A DNA stretch of 64,000 bases from NCBI GenBank assembly GCA_947648875.1, contig CANSPM010000003.1, forward strand, positions 51,515-115,514, read 5' to 3'. This document shows, one piece after another, positions 1 through 8,576 of this stretch. The position numbers and the translations under genes are program-made. The number at the start of each line of letters is the position of its first letter. Position 1 is the first letter of the stretch. Origin of the DNA: an uncultured Lachnospiraceae bacterium (GTDB lineage: Bacteria; Bacillota; Clostridia; Lachnospirales; Lachnospiraceae). The notes beneath the pieces were generated by a model. It did not search any database. It saw only the letters and a list, made by a program, of their open reading frames with translations, and had not been told where the DNA came from.

Positions 1-1
1 C

Positions 2-949
2 GGTGGGAATTATTTTAATGATGTGGAGGCAGGCGCGATCATTGACGGTAAAAAATATTCCGTGACGATCACCAGCGGAGGAAAGTTCTCGGTAAGCTAT
101 CCCTCTGTGGATACCTCCAAAGTGGCCATCTATGTAAAATCGCCGGACGGCAATGTGATTATACTCAACGCTCCCAACGGTACTACGCTGGACAGCACTC
201 CCGTCAGTCCGGCGGATCTGGAAAAGATTAAAGCGTTTGTAACACGTGTATATAACAATGTTCTGGGAAGGACTCCGGACCCTGCGGGATTTGAAAGCTG
301 GGTAAACGCCCTGGCCAGCGGCCAGCAGACCGGCGCGGGAGTGGTGGAAGGATTTTTCTTCTCAAAGGAACTTATGGAAAAGAATCTGTCCATTGAGGAT
401 TACCTGGAGCTGGTATATGTCACAATGATGGACCGGCATTCGGATGCCGGCGGAAAGCAAAACTGGGTCAATGTCTATAAACAGGGATTCTCCGAGAGAT
501 ATATCCTGAACGGCTTTGTGGGTTCCAAGGAATTTGGTGAGATTTGTGAAGAATACGGGATTGTTCGGGGAGAAGTGGCTATGACGGAACCCAGGGACCA
601 GAACAGGGGCGTGACGGAATTTGTGTCCCGGAATTATTCCAAGGCCCTGAGAAGAGCAGTTGATATTAAAGGTCTGAACGATTGGTGCTATGCCATTATC
701 TATGAGGGCAAGGCTCCCGGTGAAGCGGTACTGGGCTTTATAGATTCGGAAGAGTTTAAGAAGAAGGGACATTCCGACGCAGAGTTTGTGGAGATTATGT
801 ATCAGACTTTCTTTAACCGTGATCCCGACTCGGCGGGATTCGCGGATTGGATGGGCCGCCTTCAAAGCGGGTGGTCCAGGCTACAGGTGGCGGAAGGGTT
901 TATTGGCGCCGAGGAATTCCATAAATTGGTAGCGAGCTTTGGATTATAA
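2..949 (+). CDS. DUF4214-domain protein, 5'-truncated by the window edge
   Basis: The reading frame is open from base 2, so the true start lies to the left; the GTG at 23 has no convincing ribosome binding site. The first ~60 residues look like a beta-rich extracellular domain (repeated V/I-x-V and S-G-G-K patterns). The remaining ~240 residues carry four D-x-x-G-x-x-x-W units (RTPDPAGFESW, RHSDAGGKQNW, RRAVDIKGLNDW, RDPDSAGFADW) arranged as two DUF4214 pairs, separated by a hinge with Y-G-I-V-R-G. Two other proteins in this window (at 2829 and 10655) end in the same four-unit module. DUF4214 has no assigned biochemistry; it is common on secreted and surface proteins of Clostridia. A role at the cell surface, perhaps binding the exported glycan, is inference. 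Confident as a gene, unsure of function. Confidence 0.85.
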   Translation, partial: GGNYFNDVEAGAIIDGKKYSVTITSGGKFSVSYPSVDTSKVAIYVKSPDGNVIILNAPNGTTLDSTPVSPADLEKIKAFVTRVYNNVLGRTPDPAGFESWVNALASGQQTGAGVVEGFFFSKELMEKNLSIEDYLELVYVTMMDRHSDAGGKQNWVNVYKQGFSERYILNGFVGSKEFGEICEEYGIVRGEVAMTEPRDQNRGVTEFVSRNYSKALRRAVDIKGLNDWCYAIIYEGKAPGEAVLGFIDSEEFKKKGHSDAEFVEIMYQTFFNRDPDSAGFADWMGRLQSGWSRLQVAEGFIGAEEFHKLVASFGL

Positions 950-1017
950 GGAGCAGTGAATGGGGCATAGGTATCTTTTGTATGAAAGATACCTATACTT
1001 TATGGAAGAGAGGTAAT

Positions 1018-1458
1018 ATGCAGGCAGTGGATGTAGAAAAAATCATGGAAGAGATCAGGCGGGAGATTGAGGAGAAGGGATATAAGGAGGAGGACCTGCA
1101 CTTTAAGGACATCGCCCTGAACGCGGAAGAGCCGTCCGGCTTGAGATACAGTCGGGAGGATGCCGAAAGACAGTTGGACTATCTCAGCTTCCACAGCGAT
1201 AATCCTGTTTTTTTTCCGCTGTCGGGGAATCCCATCAAAATATTTGTGCAGAGGGTAGTCAGAAGGTTTTTTCTGTTTGTTATTTACCCCGCTTTTCAGT
1301 TTCAGAATAAGCATAATGCCACAGTGACCAGATTTTTAAAACAGAGTATGAATTATATGAATGAAAACGAGGCTTTAAAGGAGCGACTGGCCAGACAGCA
1401 GGAACAGATCGACAGATTGATTCAGGAAGTGGAGCAACTGAAAAAAGGGCAGGAATAA
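1018..1458 (+). CDS. Small coiled-coil protein of unknown function
   Basis: 146 residues from the ATG at 1018, which has GAGAGG 6 bases upstream; an in-frame ATG at 982 lacks one. The N-terminus is an amphipathic helix (VEKIMEEIRREIEEKGY), the middle has a hydrophobic stretch (RRFFLFVIYPAFQF) that could sit in or on the membrane, and the last ~35 residues (ALKERLARQQEQIDRLIQEV) form a clear coiled coil. The I-M-x-x-I-R-x-E-I N-terminal pattern recalls proteins of Firmicute polysaccharide loci, from memory only. It lies 7 bases before a GT4 gene, so the two are probably co-transcribed. It may be a scaffold or chain-length partner for the glycosyltransferase; that is a guess from shape alone. 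Confidence 0.7.
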   Translation: MQAVDVEKIMEEIRREIEEKGYKEEDLHFKDIALNAEEPSGLRYSREDAERQLDYLSFHSDNPVFFPLSGNPIKIFVQRVVRRFFLFVIYPAFQFQNKHNATVTRFLKQSMNYMNENEALKERLARQQEQIDRLIQEVEQLKKGQE

Positions 1459-1465
1459 AGAGGGC

Positions 1466-2662
1466 ATGGATAAAATTGGTTTTGTTATTCCCTGGTTTGG
1501 GTGGGATATACCCGGAGGTGCAGAGGCGGAACTGCGGGGGCTGGTAACGCATTTACATGACGCGGGAGTCAGGCTGGAGATACTGACCACATGTGTAAAG
1601 GAATTTCTTTCAGACTGGAGTCACAATTTCCACAGACCCGGTACAGTGGTTGAGCATGGTATCACGATACGGAGATTCAGGGCGGACAGCAGAAACGCCG
1701 GGGATTTTGCGCAGGTAAACGCCAAACTGATGGGGGGACAACTTCCTCTTACGGCAGAGGAGGAGCAGACATATGTGAGGGAGATGATCAACAGCAGGGA
1801 ACTGTGCCGTTATCTGGCCCGGCATCAGCAGGAGTATGGCTTGTATGTGTTTATTCCCTACATGTTTGGAACTACCTATCACGGCATTATGCAATGCCCG
1901 GAAAAGTCTGTGTTGATTCCCTGTCTGCACGATGAAAGCTATATCTATATGAAAGTGTTTGCCGAAGTCTTTTCAAAACTCAGGGGCATGATCTTTCACG
2001 CATATCCGGAGGAGGCGCTGGCCGAGAGAGTCTATGACCTTGGGGACGTAAAACATGCCGTGCTGGGAGAGGGAATTGACACCGACTGGGAAGGGGACGA
2101 GGTGCGTTTCAGAAAAAAATATCATATGGAAAAGCCCTACATTCTCTATGCCGGACGAAAAGACAGCGGTAAAAATGTGGATCAGCTGATTTTGTACTAT
2201 AGAGAGTATCTTTTGCGAGGCGGGGAGCAGCTGGAGCTGGTACTGATCGGCGGAGGCAGCGTAAATGTTCCCAGGGATATAGAGGAGCATGTGCATGATT
2301 TGGGGTTTGTGCCCATACAGGACAAATATGATGCCTACTCCGGAGCCAGCTTGCTCTGTAACCCGTCTCACAATGAGAGTTTCTCACTGGTAGTTATGGA
2401 GAGTTGGCTTGCGGGAAGGCCTGTGCTGGTGAGCGGCAGCTGCGCCGTTACCAGGGATTTTGCACTGAGAGCGGGCGGAGGCCTGTACTATGACAGCTAC
2501 TTTGAGTTTGAGGGCGCAGTCAACTTTCTGCGTGCGCATCCGGATATCGCGGAGCGGATGGGAGAATGCGGAAGGCAGTATGTGCTGGAACGCTTTTCAT
2601 GGCCTGTGGTCGTAGAAAGGTATATATCCTTTTTTGAGGAAGCCAATAGAGATAGTTTATAA
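1466..2662 (+). CDS. Glycosyltransferase family 4
   Basis: 398-residue cytoplasmic GT-B enzyme that should transfer a sugar from a nucleotide donor to a growing glycan. The N-terminus has the acceptor-domain loop PGGAEAELRG. The donor domain begins near YAGRKDSGKN, and the E-x7-E motif of GT4 enzymes is present in NESFSLVVMES. The C-terminal segment GGGLYYDSYFEFEGAVNFL is nearly repeated in the GT4 encoded at 7324, so the two are paralogues and may add similar sugars. There is no signal peptide or membrane segment. It follows the small coiled-coil gene by 7 bases and is the last gene before a new promoter at 2692. Donor and acceptor cannot be read from sequence. Confidence 0.9.
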   Translation: MDKIGFVIPWFGWDIPGGAEAELRGLVTHLHDAGVRLEILTTCVKEFLSDWSHNFHRPGTVVEHGITIRRFRADSRNAGDFAQVNAKLMGGQLPLTAEEEQTYVREMINSRELCRYLARHQQEYGLYVFIPYMFGTTYHGIMQCPEKSVLIPCLHDESYIYMKVFAEVFSKLRGMIFHAYPEEALAERVYDLGDVKHAVLGEGIDTDWEGDEVRFRKKYHMEKPYILYAGRKDSGKNVDQLILYYREYLLRGGEQLELVLIGGGSVNVPRDIEEHVHDLGFVPIQDKYDAYSGASLLCNPSHNESFSLVVMESWLAGRPVLVSGSCAVTRDFALRAGGGLYYDSYFEFEGAVNFLRAHPDIAERMGECGRQYVLERFSWPVVVERYISFFEEANRDSL

Positions 2663-2691
2663 ATCCTTAAATGTTAATTGTGTGGAAACAG

Positions 2692-2721
2692 TTGCCAGGC
2701 CATTATGTGTGGTGTTATAAT
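2692..2721 (+). promoter_or_regulatory. Sigma-A promoter candidate for the secreted DUF4214 gene
   Basis: TTGCCA (2692-2697), an 18-base spacer, then TATAAT (2716-2721). It lies about 110 bases upstream of the start at 2829. The perfect -10 supports it; the spacer is one base longer than ideal. Confidence 0.6.
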
Positions 2722-2730
2722 AAGATTCAT

Positions 2731-2760
2731 CGGAAGTATGCATTTCTTTCCGATAGAAGG
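2731..2760 (+). repeat. Leader hairpin element, copy 1
   Basis: CGGAAGTATGC, a T-rich loop, then TTTCCGATAGAAGG. The CGGAA and TTCCG arms pair. A near copy lies at 13989-14016, also just after a promoter. It could be a shared 5'-UTR stability or regulatory element; no known family was recognised. Confidence 0.45.
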
Positions 2761-2828
2761 TGCACTAGAAATATGACTTATACGGTACGGTCGTGGAAAA
2801 AACCCGGGAGGGAGAGAGGAATGGGATT

Positions 2829-4082
2829 ATGATGAAGAGAGCCAGAGGTTGGGGGGCGTTGGTGGCAAGCCTGATAATGTGCTTCATGATGACAATGAGC
2901 GTTTTTGCGGAGGAACAGGAAATTGTCTTTGTGTCGGAAGAGATCATAGTGGAGGAAGAGGGCATAGTGGAAGCCGGGCAACACGGTACGGTTATGGTAG
3001 ATCCCAGCCTTGGGATCGGCACGGCTGTCTTTTCCAACAATACAATCATTCAGCTGAAAGTCAACTGCAGGACTTTTGGAACAAGCATGGATGACTATCG
3101 GATTGAAATCTACAAAGGCGATACGGCCGTAGCCGGGGGCTACAGCCTGGTGGCCAAGGGCGTGCGGGATTTTAAACAGACGGTAGCTTCCTATAATGAT
3201 ATATTCGAGGTAGATACAAAAAATACCAGTGTATTTACCCCGGGAACATATACCATAGTATGTACAAGCTATTACTATGCGGATAACGGAACCCAGATGA
3301 TCAATCAGAGCGACAGGGCTACCTTTACGATTGAGGATTACCATCTGGTGCTGGACAGAGAATTTGTTAAAAGGCTATATCTGACCGCTCTGGAGAGAGG
3401 GGTAGATCCTGTGGGATTAAAAGACTGGAGTGAGAAGCTGTATTATGGCAAGATGACCGGCGCCCAAGTGGTAGAGAACATATTTGAAAGTGAGGAGTTT
3501 GTCAATAAGAAAAAGACGGACGAGGAGTATGTGGAATTGCTTTATCAGGCCGTGTTCAATCGGGTATCCGATGCCCCTGGAAGAGAGCAGTGGTTAAACT
3601 TCTTGAGGACAGGTTTCTCCAGGAAAAAGGTGTTGAAGGGATTTGTGGACTCAGGAGAATTTGCGAATCTATGTACGACTTACGAGGTCAATAAGGGAAC
3701 CGTTGAACTGAAGGAATACAGAGATCAGAATGAGGGTGTCACCGGGTTTGTCAGTCGTCTGTACAATCTGGCTCTCTTGCGGCAGCCGGATGCCAAGGGA
3801 TTGAACGAATGGACGGAGCGTCTGCTGAAAAAGCAGAAGACCCCCAAAGAAGTGGCATTTGGTTTTGTGTTCTCACCGGAGATGAACGGAAGGAACCTGG
3901 ACAATACGGCATTCGTGACAATGCTTTATCAGACGATATTGGGAAGAGAGCCGGATGGCCCCGGATTAGCGGACTGGGTTGGCCAGCTTGATAATAAGAC
4001 CAAGACAAGAGAAAGTATTTTTAACGGTTTTGCCGACAGCAAAGAGTTTGCAGAGATTGTAGCCTCTTATAATATCAAATAG
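2829..4082 (+). CDS. Secreted DUF4214-domain protein
   Basis: 417 residues from the ATG at 2829, with AGAGAGGA 8 bases upstream (the next codon is also ATG; a GTG at 2793 is less likely). The N-terminus is a classical Sec signal: K-R-A-R, a hydrophobic core, then V-F-A before EEQE. Residues ~35-170 are a beta-rich extracellular domain of unrecognised family. The C-terminal ~240 residues carry four D-x-x-G-x-x-x-W units (ERGVDPVGLKDW, RVSDAPGREQW, RQPDAKGLNEW, REPDGPGLADW) in two DUF4214 pairs around a Y-E-V-N-K-G hinge, matching the proteins at 2-949 and 10655-13549. It has its own promoter and precedes the Wzm/Wzt exporter. No sortase motif or other anchor was seen. Likely a surface protein; binding partner unknown. 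Confidence 0.85.
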   Translation: MMKRARGWGALVASLIMCFMMTMSVFAEEQEIVFVSEEIIVEEEGIVEAGQHGTVMVDPSLGIGTAVFSNNTIIQLKVNCRTFGTSMDDYRIEIYKGDTAVAGGYSLVAKGVRDFKQTVASYNDIFEVDTKNTSVFTPGTYTIVCTSYYYADNGTQMINQSDRATFTIEDYHLVLDREFVKRLYLTALERGVDPVGLKDWSEKLYYGKMTGAQVVENIFESEEFVNKKKTDEEYVELLYQAVFNRVSDAPGREQWLNFLRTGFSRKKVLKGFVDSGEFANLCTTYEVNKGTVELKEYRDQNEGVTGFVSRLYNLALLRQPDAKGLNEWTERLLKKQKTPKEVAFGFVFSPEMNGRNLDNTAFVTMLYQTILGREPDGPGLADWVGQLDNKTKTRESIFNGFADSKEFAEIVASYNIK

Positions 4083-4103
4083 TATACATAGGAATAGGAA
4101 ATA

Positions 4104-4149
4104 ACTCCCCCCTGCCCGCAGACAGACATGTAAACGGACAGGAGGGAGT
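4104..4149 (+). promoter_or_regulatory. Strong hairpin without U-tract before wzm
   Basis: ACTCCCCCCTG (4104-4114) pairs with CAGGAGGGAGT (4139-4149) with a single mismatch and a 24-base loop. There is no run of T after it, so it is not a standard intrinsic terminator. It may act in RNA processing, partial attenuation, or adjustment of expression between the DUF4214 gene and the exporter. Confidence 0.5.
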
Positions 4150-4172
4150 CCTATGCTATATGGAGGAACCTT

Positions 4173-4949
4173 ATGACTATATTCCGGGAAATATATGAAT
4201 ACAGGGAAATGATCGGCAGCCTGATCAAAAGAGATTTAAAGAGCCGCTACAAGGGGTCAGCCTTGGGATTTCTGTGGTCCTTTCTGAATCCGTTGTTACA
4301 ACTGATCGTATATTCTTTTGTATTTAAGATTGTCATGCGGGCCAGCTATGAGAGGTACTACCTCTTTTTGTTTGTAGCGCTGGTGCCCTGGCTCTTTTTT
4401 ATGACTTCCGTGACGGGCGGAGCCTCTTGCGTCTGGTCTCAGAAAGATCTGGTCAACAAAATATATTTTCCCAGGGAAGTACTTCCAATTGCCCATGTAA
4501 CCTGTCAGCTGGTCAATATGCTTCTTTCTTTTGTCGTTATATTTGCGGTAATTCTTGTCACCCGACATGGAATGAACCTGGCGGCGCTTCTTTATCTACC
4601 TGCCATAATGCTGGTAGAATATCTGCTGGCGCTGGGAATCGCGTTTTTCGTCTCGGCTATCACGGTATTTCTGCGGGATGTGGAATATATTATGGGAATT
4701 GTCATGATGGCCTGGCAGTTTTTAAGTCCGGTAATGTATGGAATTGATCTGATTCCGGAAAAATATAGAGTGATTTATCAGTTGAATCCCATGACACCGA
4801 TTCTGATGGCCTACAGAGATATTTTTTACTATAAACAGCCACCACAGCTTGGTACACTGATCCAGGCTACGGCATTGGGAGCCATTGTGCTGATAATCGG
4901 TTTTGGCGTATTTCAAAGACTAAAGCGTCATTTTTCGGAGGAAATGTGA
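4173..4949 (+). CDS. wzm: Polysaccharide ABC exporter, permease subunit (Wzm/TagG family), copy 1
   Basis: 258-residue ABC-2 permease that forms the membrane channel for a lipid-linked glycan. The N-terminal amphipathic region with LIKRDLKSRYKGSALGFLWSF is the hallmark of the Wzm/TagG/RfbA family, and about six transmembrane segments follow. The length is typical. The ATG at 4173 has GGAGG 9 bases upstream. Its stop overlaps the start of the ATPase gene by one base (TGATG), implying translational coupling. A second, divergent permease is encoded at 44317, so the locus should export two polymers or two forms. Confidence 0.93.
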   Translation: MTIFREIYEYREMIGSLIKRDLKSRYKGSALGFLWSFLNPLLQLIVYSFVFKIVMRASYERYYLFLFVALVPWLFFMTSVTGGASCVWSQKDLVNKIYFPREVLPIAHVTCQLVNMLLSFVVIFAVILVTRHGMNLAALLYLPAIMLVEYLLALGIAFFVSAITVFLRDVEYIMGIVMMAWQFLSPVMYGIDLIPEKYRVIYQLNPMTPILMAYRDIFYYKQPPQLGTLIQATALGAIVLIIGFGVFQRLKRHFSEEM

Positions 4950-6235
4950 TGAACAGTGAAAATTCCATTGAAGTGAGGGATGTCACCAAACAATTTAAAA
5001 TCTTTATAGACAAGGGCAGGACGATCAAGGAGCGCGCTCTGTTCCGCAGGCGTAGACAATATGAACACCGCCAGGTGCTGAGAGGAGTCAGTTTTGACGT
5101 GAAAAAAGGTGAGGCGGTGGGGTTAATTGGACATAACGGCTGCGGAAAAAGTACAACACTTAAATTGTTGACCAGGATACTGTACCCGGATACTGGCAGT
5201 ATAGAGATCACAGGCCGGGTATCCAGCCTGATAGAGCTGGGAGCCGGATTCCATCCTGATCTGAGCGGAAAAGAAAATATTTATATCAATGCGGCCATCT
5301 TTGGCCTTAAGCGGGAAGAGATAGACAGGCGGCTGGATGATATTATTGCCTTTTCCGAGTTGGAAGATTTTATTGACAATCCAGTGCGTACATATTCGTC
5401 GGGTATGTATATGAGACTGGCTTTTTCCGTCGCCATCAATGTAGACGCCAATGTTCTGTTGATTGACGAAATACTGGCGGTGGGAGACGCGAACTTTCAG
5501 ATCAAGTGTTTTAACAAGCTACAGGAAATCAAGGGAAAGGGTACGACCATTGTCATCGTATCTCATTCGCTTGATCAGATCGAGCAGATTTGCGACAGAA
5601 CCATCTGGATTCATGAGGGCCTGGTCAGAATGGAGGGAGCCTCCAGGGACGTACATCCCGCCTATCTGGATTATATGGAGATGAAGCGAAGAGAGAACGC
5701 GGAGAAGGAAGCCAAACGGAAAGCGGAAAAAGAGGGTGTAAAGGAAGCGGAAAAAAAGAAGGAGACGATCCCGGCGTCCGCCTATGGCATGGAGGAAGGG
5801 AAACGGTGGGGCAATGGACGTGCCCGCATCGTGGAGGTGCGGATTCTGGATCAGGAGAATCAGGAGAGGACCATATTCAGGGTGGAAGAAACGATAAAAA
5901 TCCATTTGAAATATCAAGTCAAATCACTGGTGAGAGACGCGGTGTTTGGATTGGGTTTTTTTAATGCCCAGGGGCTGCGATGCTACGGAACAAATACAGA
6001 GATTGACGATCTCCCTCCTTTTAACCTGTCGGAGGATGGGGAGATGGAAGTTATATTGCCAAGGGTGATGCTACTGTCGGGCGTGTACACATTGGATATG
6101 ACGATTGAAGAGGGGCATGGGATGCCGGTAGATTATTTTCGGGAAGTGGCGACCATAGAGATTACAAACAGTAAACGAGATTTGGGTGTGATGAGAATGG
6201 ATCATCAGTGGATATTGGATTATGAGAAAAAATAA
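4949..6235 (+). CDS. wzt: Polysaccharide ABC exporter ATPase with C-terminal glycan-binding domain (Wzt), copy 1
   Basis: 428 residues from the ATG at 4949, preceded by CGGAGGA; a GTG 3 bases upstream is less likely. Walker A is GHNGCGKST (61-69), the signature YSSGM (149-153) and Walker B VLLIDE (169-174). After the nucleotide-binding domain (~1-225) comes a very charged Glu/Lys/Ala linker (~235-270), then a beta-sandwich (~285-428) of the Wzt C-terminal type. In O9a- and O8-type systems this domain recognises a terminal modification of the finished chain and licenses export. So polymer 1 is probably capped or modified before export. The second ATPase in this window (45105) lacks this domain. 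Confidence 0.92.
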   Translation: MNSENSIEVRDVTKQFKIFIDKGRTIKERALFRRRRQYEHRQVLRGVSFDVKKGEAVGLIGHNGCGKSTTLKLLTRILYPDTGSIEITGRVSSLIELGAGFHPDLSGKENIYINAAIFGLKREEIDRRLDDIIAFSELEDFIDNPVRTYSSGMYMRLAFSVAINVDANVLLIDEILAVGDANFQIKCFNKLQEIKGKGTTIVIVSHSLDQIEQICDRTIWIHEGLVRMEGASRDVHPAYLDYMEMKRRENAEKEAKRKAEKEGVKEAEKKKETIPASAYGMEEGKRWGNGRARIVEVRILDQENQERTIFRVEETIKIHLKYQVKSLVRDAVFGLGFFNAQGLRCYGTNTEIDDLPPFNLSEDGEMEVILPRVMLLSGVYTLDMTIEEGHGMPVDYFREVATIEITNSKRDLGVMRMDHQWILDYEKK

Positions 6236-7307
6236 AGGCAGAATTATTCAGATTTTGCCCACCCTCTCTTATGGGGACGGTGTGAGCAACGATACATTGG
6301 CGATTGACAGGATACTTAGAAAGAATGATTTCCGTACAAAGATCTATGCGGAGAATATAGACAAGCGCGTATCAAAGGAGGCGGTACAGCATATCACCCG
6401 CCTGCCAAGGCTTAGAGAGAGGGACATCATTCTATATCATCTCTCTACCGGAAGCAGGCTGAATGACATGCTACCCGGTTTAAAGGCAAGGATAATAATA
6501 ATATATCACAATATTACACCAGATAAATATTTTGCCGATTATCATGATTTCTCTGCTACACTGTGCAGAGAAGGGCGTAAGAGTCTTTCAAAACTCTGTT
6601 CGGTACCGGAATACTGCCTTGCGGATTCTCCGTACAACAGGGAGGAACTGCTGGCAAACGGGTATTCCTGTAAAATAGATGTGATGCCCATCATCATACC
6701 CTTCGAGGATTATGAGAAAGTTCCCAGCGCAAAGGTTATGTCCAGATATGAGAAGGATGGGTATACCAATATTATCTTTACGGGGAGAATCGCTCCAAAT
6801 AAGAAGCAGGAAGATATCATCGAAGTGTTTGCGTATTACCAGAAATTTTATAATCCAAAATCAAGGTTATTTCTTGTGGGATCTTATCACAATATGGAGA
6901 AATATCTGAGACGGCTACAGGATTATGCGCAGCAATTGGGTGTGAATCATGTTATATTTACCGGCCACATTCCTTTTGATGAAATTTTGGCCTATTATCA
7001 TTTAGCAGATATTTTTCTGTGTATGAGTGAACATGAAGGATTTTGTATCCCGTTGGTGGAAGCTATGTATTTTCAGATACCGATCATCGCGCGGTCCGGA
7101 ACAGGGGTCACGGGAACACTGGGGGACGGTGGCATCCTTTTGGAAGAGAAAAAGCCCCTGGAGACGGCCGGGCTGATCCATTATGTTCTGGAACATCCCC
7201 AGGTTCGTGAGACACTAATTAAGAGGGGAAGCAGGCGGTTGGAGGATTTTGCGGCGGAACGCATGGAACGGTTGTTTATGAATTATTTAAATGCCTTTAT
7301 GGCTTGA
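6222..7307 (+). CDS. Glycosyltransferase family 4
   Basis: 361-residue cytoplasmic GT-B enzyme overlapping the end of wzt by 14 bases. The N-terminal domain has LPTLSYGDGVSNDTLAID, a GT4-like glycine-rich acceptor loop. The donor domain starts at IIFTGRIAPNKKQED and contains the E-x7-E motif in EHEGFCIPLVEAM. It contains no membrane segment. Tight packing with the exporter suggests it builds or caps the exported chain. It is less like the GT4 enzymes at 1466 and 7324 than those are to each other. Sugar specificity is unknown. Confidence 0.9.
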   Translation: MRKNKGRIIQILPTLSYGDGVSNDTLAIDRILRKNDFRTKIYAENIDKRVSKEAVQHITRLPRLRERDIILYHLSTGSRLNDMLPGLKARIIIIYHNITPDKYFADYHDFSATLCREGRKSLSKLCSVPEYCLADSPYNREELLANGYSCKIDVMPIIIPFEDYEKVPSAKVMSRYEKDGYTNIIFTGRIAPNKKQEDIIEVFAYYQKFYNPKSRLFLVGSYHNMEKYLRRLQDYAQQLGVNHVIFTGHIPFDEILAYYHLADIFLCMSEHEGFCIPLVEAMYFQIPIIARSGTGVTGTLGDGGILLEEKKPLETAGLIHYVLEHPQVRETLIKRGSRRLEDFAAERMERLFMNYLNAFMA

Positions 7308-7323
7308 AAAAGAAGAGGGAAAG

Positions 7324-8499
7324 ATGGGAAAAATTGCTTTTGTTATTCAGAGATATGGGCTGGAGGTCAACGGGGGAGCGGAACTACAGTGCAGGTTGTA
7401 CGCAGAGCATATGGCAAAATACTATGATGTGGATGTACTGACCACAAAGGCAATAGACTATACCACCTGGCAGGATGAATACGAGGCGGATACGGAAGAA
7501 ATCAACGGTGTCACTGTGAGGAGATTTTCTGTGGAGAAAACCAGGGACCGTAAAAGTTTTGACATCCTGTCTTTGAAAATATTACAATTGGATGCTACTC
7601 TGGAAGAGGAGGAGGACTGGATGCGCAGACAGGGCCCCTGCTGTCCATCCCTGATTCAGTATATCAGAGAGCACGGAGAGGATTATAAGGTTTTTATCTT
7701 TAATACCTATTTGTACTATACCACTTATTTTGGACTTCCGGAAGTCAGTAACAAGGCGATCATGATACCCACGGCGCACGATGAATTGCCAATTTATCTG
7801 AATATATTCAGGAAGTTGTTCGCTTTGCCTGTGGGATACTTTTATCATACGGTTCAGGAAAAGGAGTTTGTGGAGAGAAGATTCCATACGGAACATAAGC
7901 TGCACAATAATGGACAGGGAGGAGTAGGAATTGATCTTCCACAGGATGTCTCTGTAGAAAGATTCCGCCGGAAATATGGTGTGGAAGATTTTGTAGTCTA
8001 TATTGGAAGGGTAGATGAACACAAGGGATGTAGAGAGCTGGCTCTCTATTTTCAGGAGTATAAGAGAAGAAACGGTAGCGGCCTGCAATTGTTGTATCTG
8101 GGGAAACAGGTGTGTGAACTGCCACAGGATGACAGCATCCGCAGTCTTGGCTTTGTGGATGAACAGGATAAATTTGATGCTCTCGCGGCATGCAGATTTT
8201 TGATTCTTCCCTCACAGTTTGAGAGTCTGTCCATTGTGGTACTGGAAGCCATGGCTATGCGCAGGCCTGTCTTGATTCAGGGAAACTGTGAGGTGGTAAA
8301 GGCGCATTGTCTCGCAAGCAACGGAGGCCTGTATTATCATAATTATTTTGAGTTTGAGGGATGCATGAACTACCTGCTGCATCACAGTGGGTTATGTGAG
8401 CAGATGGGGAAGAACGGTGAGGATTATGTCAGGCGGTACTATGCCTGGGACGCGATCGAGACGCGTCTGCGGAATATGATCGAGCAGATTGGAACATGA
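7324..8499 (+). CDS. Glycosyltransferase family 4
   Basis: 391 residues from the ATG at 7324, which has GAGGGAA upstream; an in-frame ATG at 7291 overlaps the previous gene and lacks a binding site. It begins KIAFVIQRYGLEVNGGAEL, a typical GT4 acceptor loop. The donor domain begins at YIGRVDEHKG, and the E-x7-E motif lies in FESLSIVVLEAM. The C-terminal GGLYYHNYFEFEGCMNYLL matches the paralogue at 1466. It is a soluble cytoplasmic enzyme of the same operon as the exporter. The pair may add the same sugar in different linkages; that is inference. Confidence 0.9.
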   Translation: MGKIAFVIQRYGLEVNGGAELQCRLYAEHMAKYYDVDVLTTKAIDYTTWQDEYEADTEEINGVTVRRFSVEKTRDRKSFDILSLKILQLDATLEEEEDWMRRQGPCCPSLIQYIREHGEDYKVFIFNTYLYYTTYFGLPEVSNKAIMIPTAHDELPIYLNIFRKLFALPVGYFYHTVQEKEFVERRFHTEHKLHNNGQGGVGIDLPQDVSVERFRRKYGVEDFVVYIGRVDEHKGCRELALYFQEYKRRNGSGLQLLYLGKQVCELPQDDSIRSLGFVDEQDKFDALAACRFLILPSQFESLSIVVLEAMAMRRPVLIQGNCEVVKAHCLASNGGLYYHNYFEFEGCMNYLLHHSGLCEQMGKNGEDYVRRYYAWDAIETRLRNMIEQIGT

Positions 8500-8576
8500 T
8501 TGACGCGCAAATAGATATTGGATGTATATTGCTGCCGGGCGGAGACGGGAGGCACATACATTGCGGGAGATGGGAT

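Larger units (their letters stand above)
2663..2828 (+). other. Intergenic region with promoter and hairpin leader
   Basis: 166 bases between the GT4 gene and the secreted DUF4214 gene. It holds a sigma-A-like promoter (2692-2721) and a small hairpin leader (2731-2760) that resembles one upstream of 14097. No terminator-like hairpin was seen after the GT4 stop at 2662, so read-through is possible. Confidence 0.5.
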
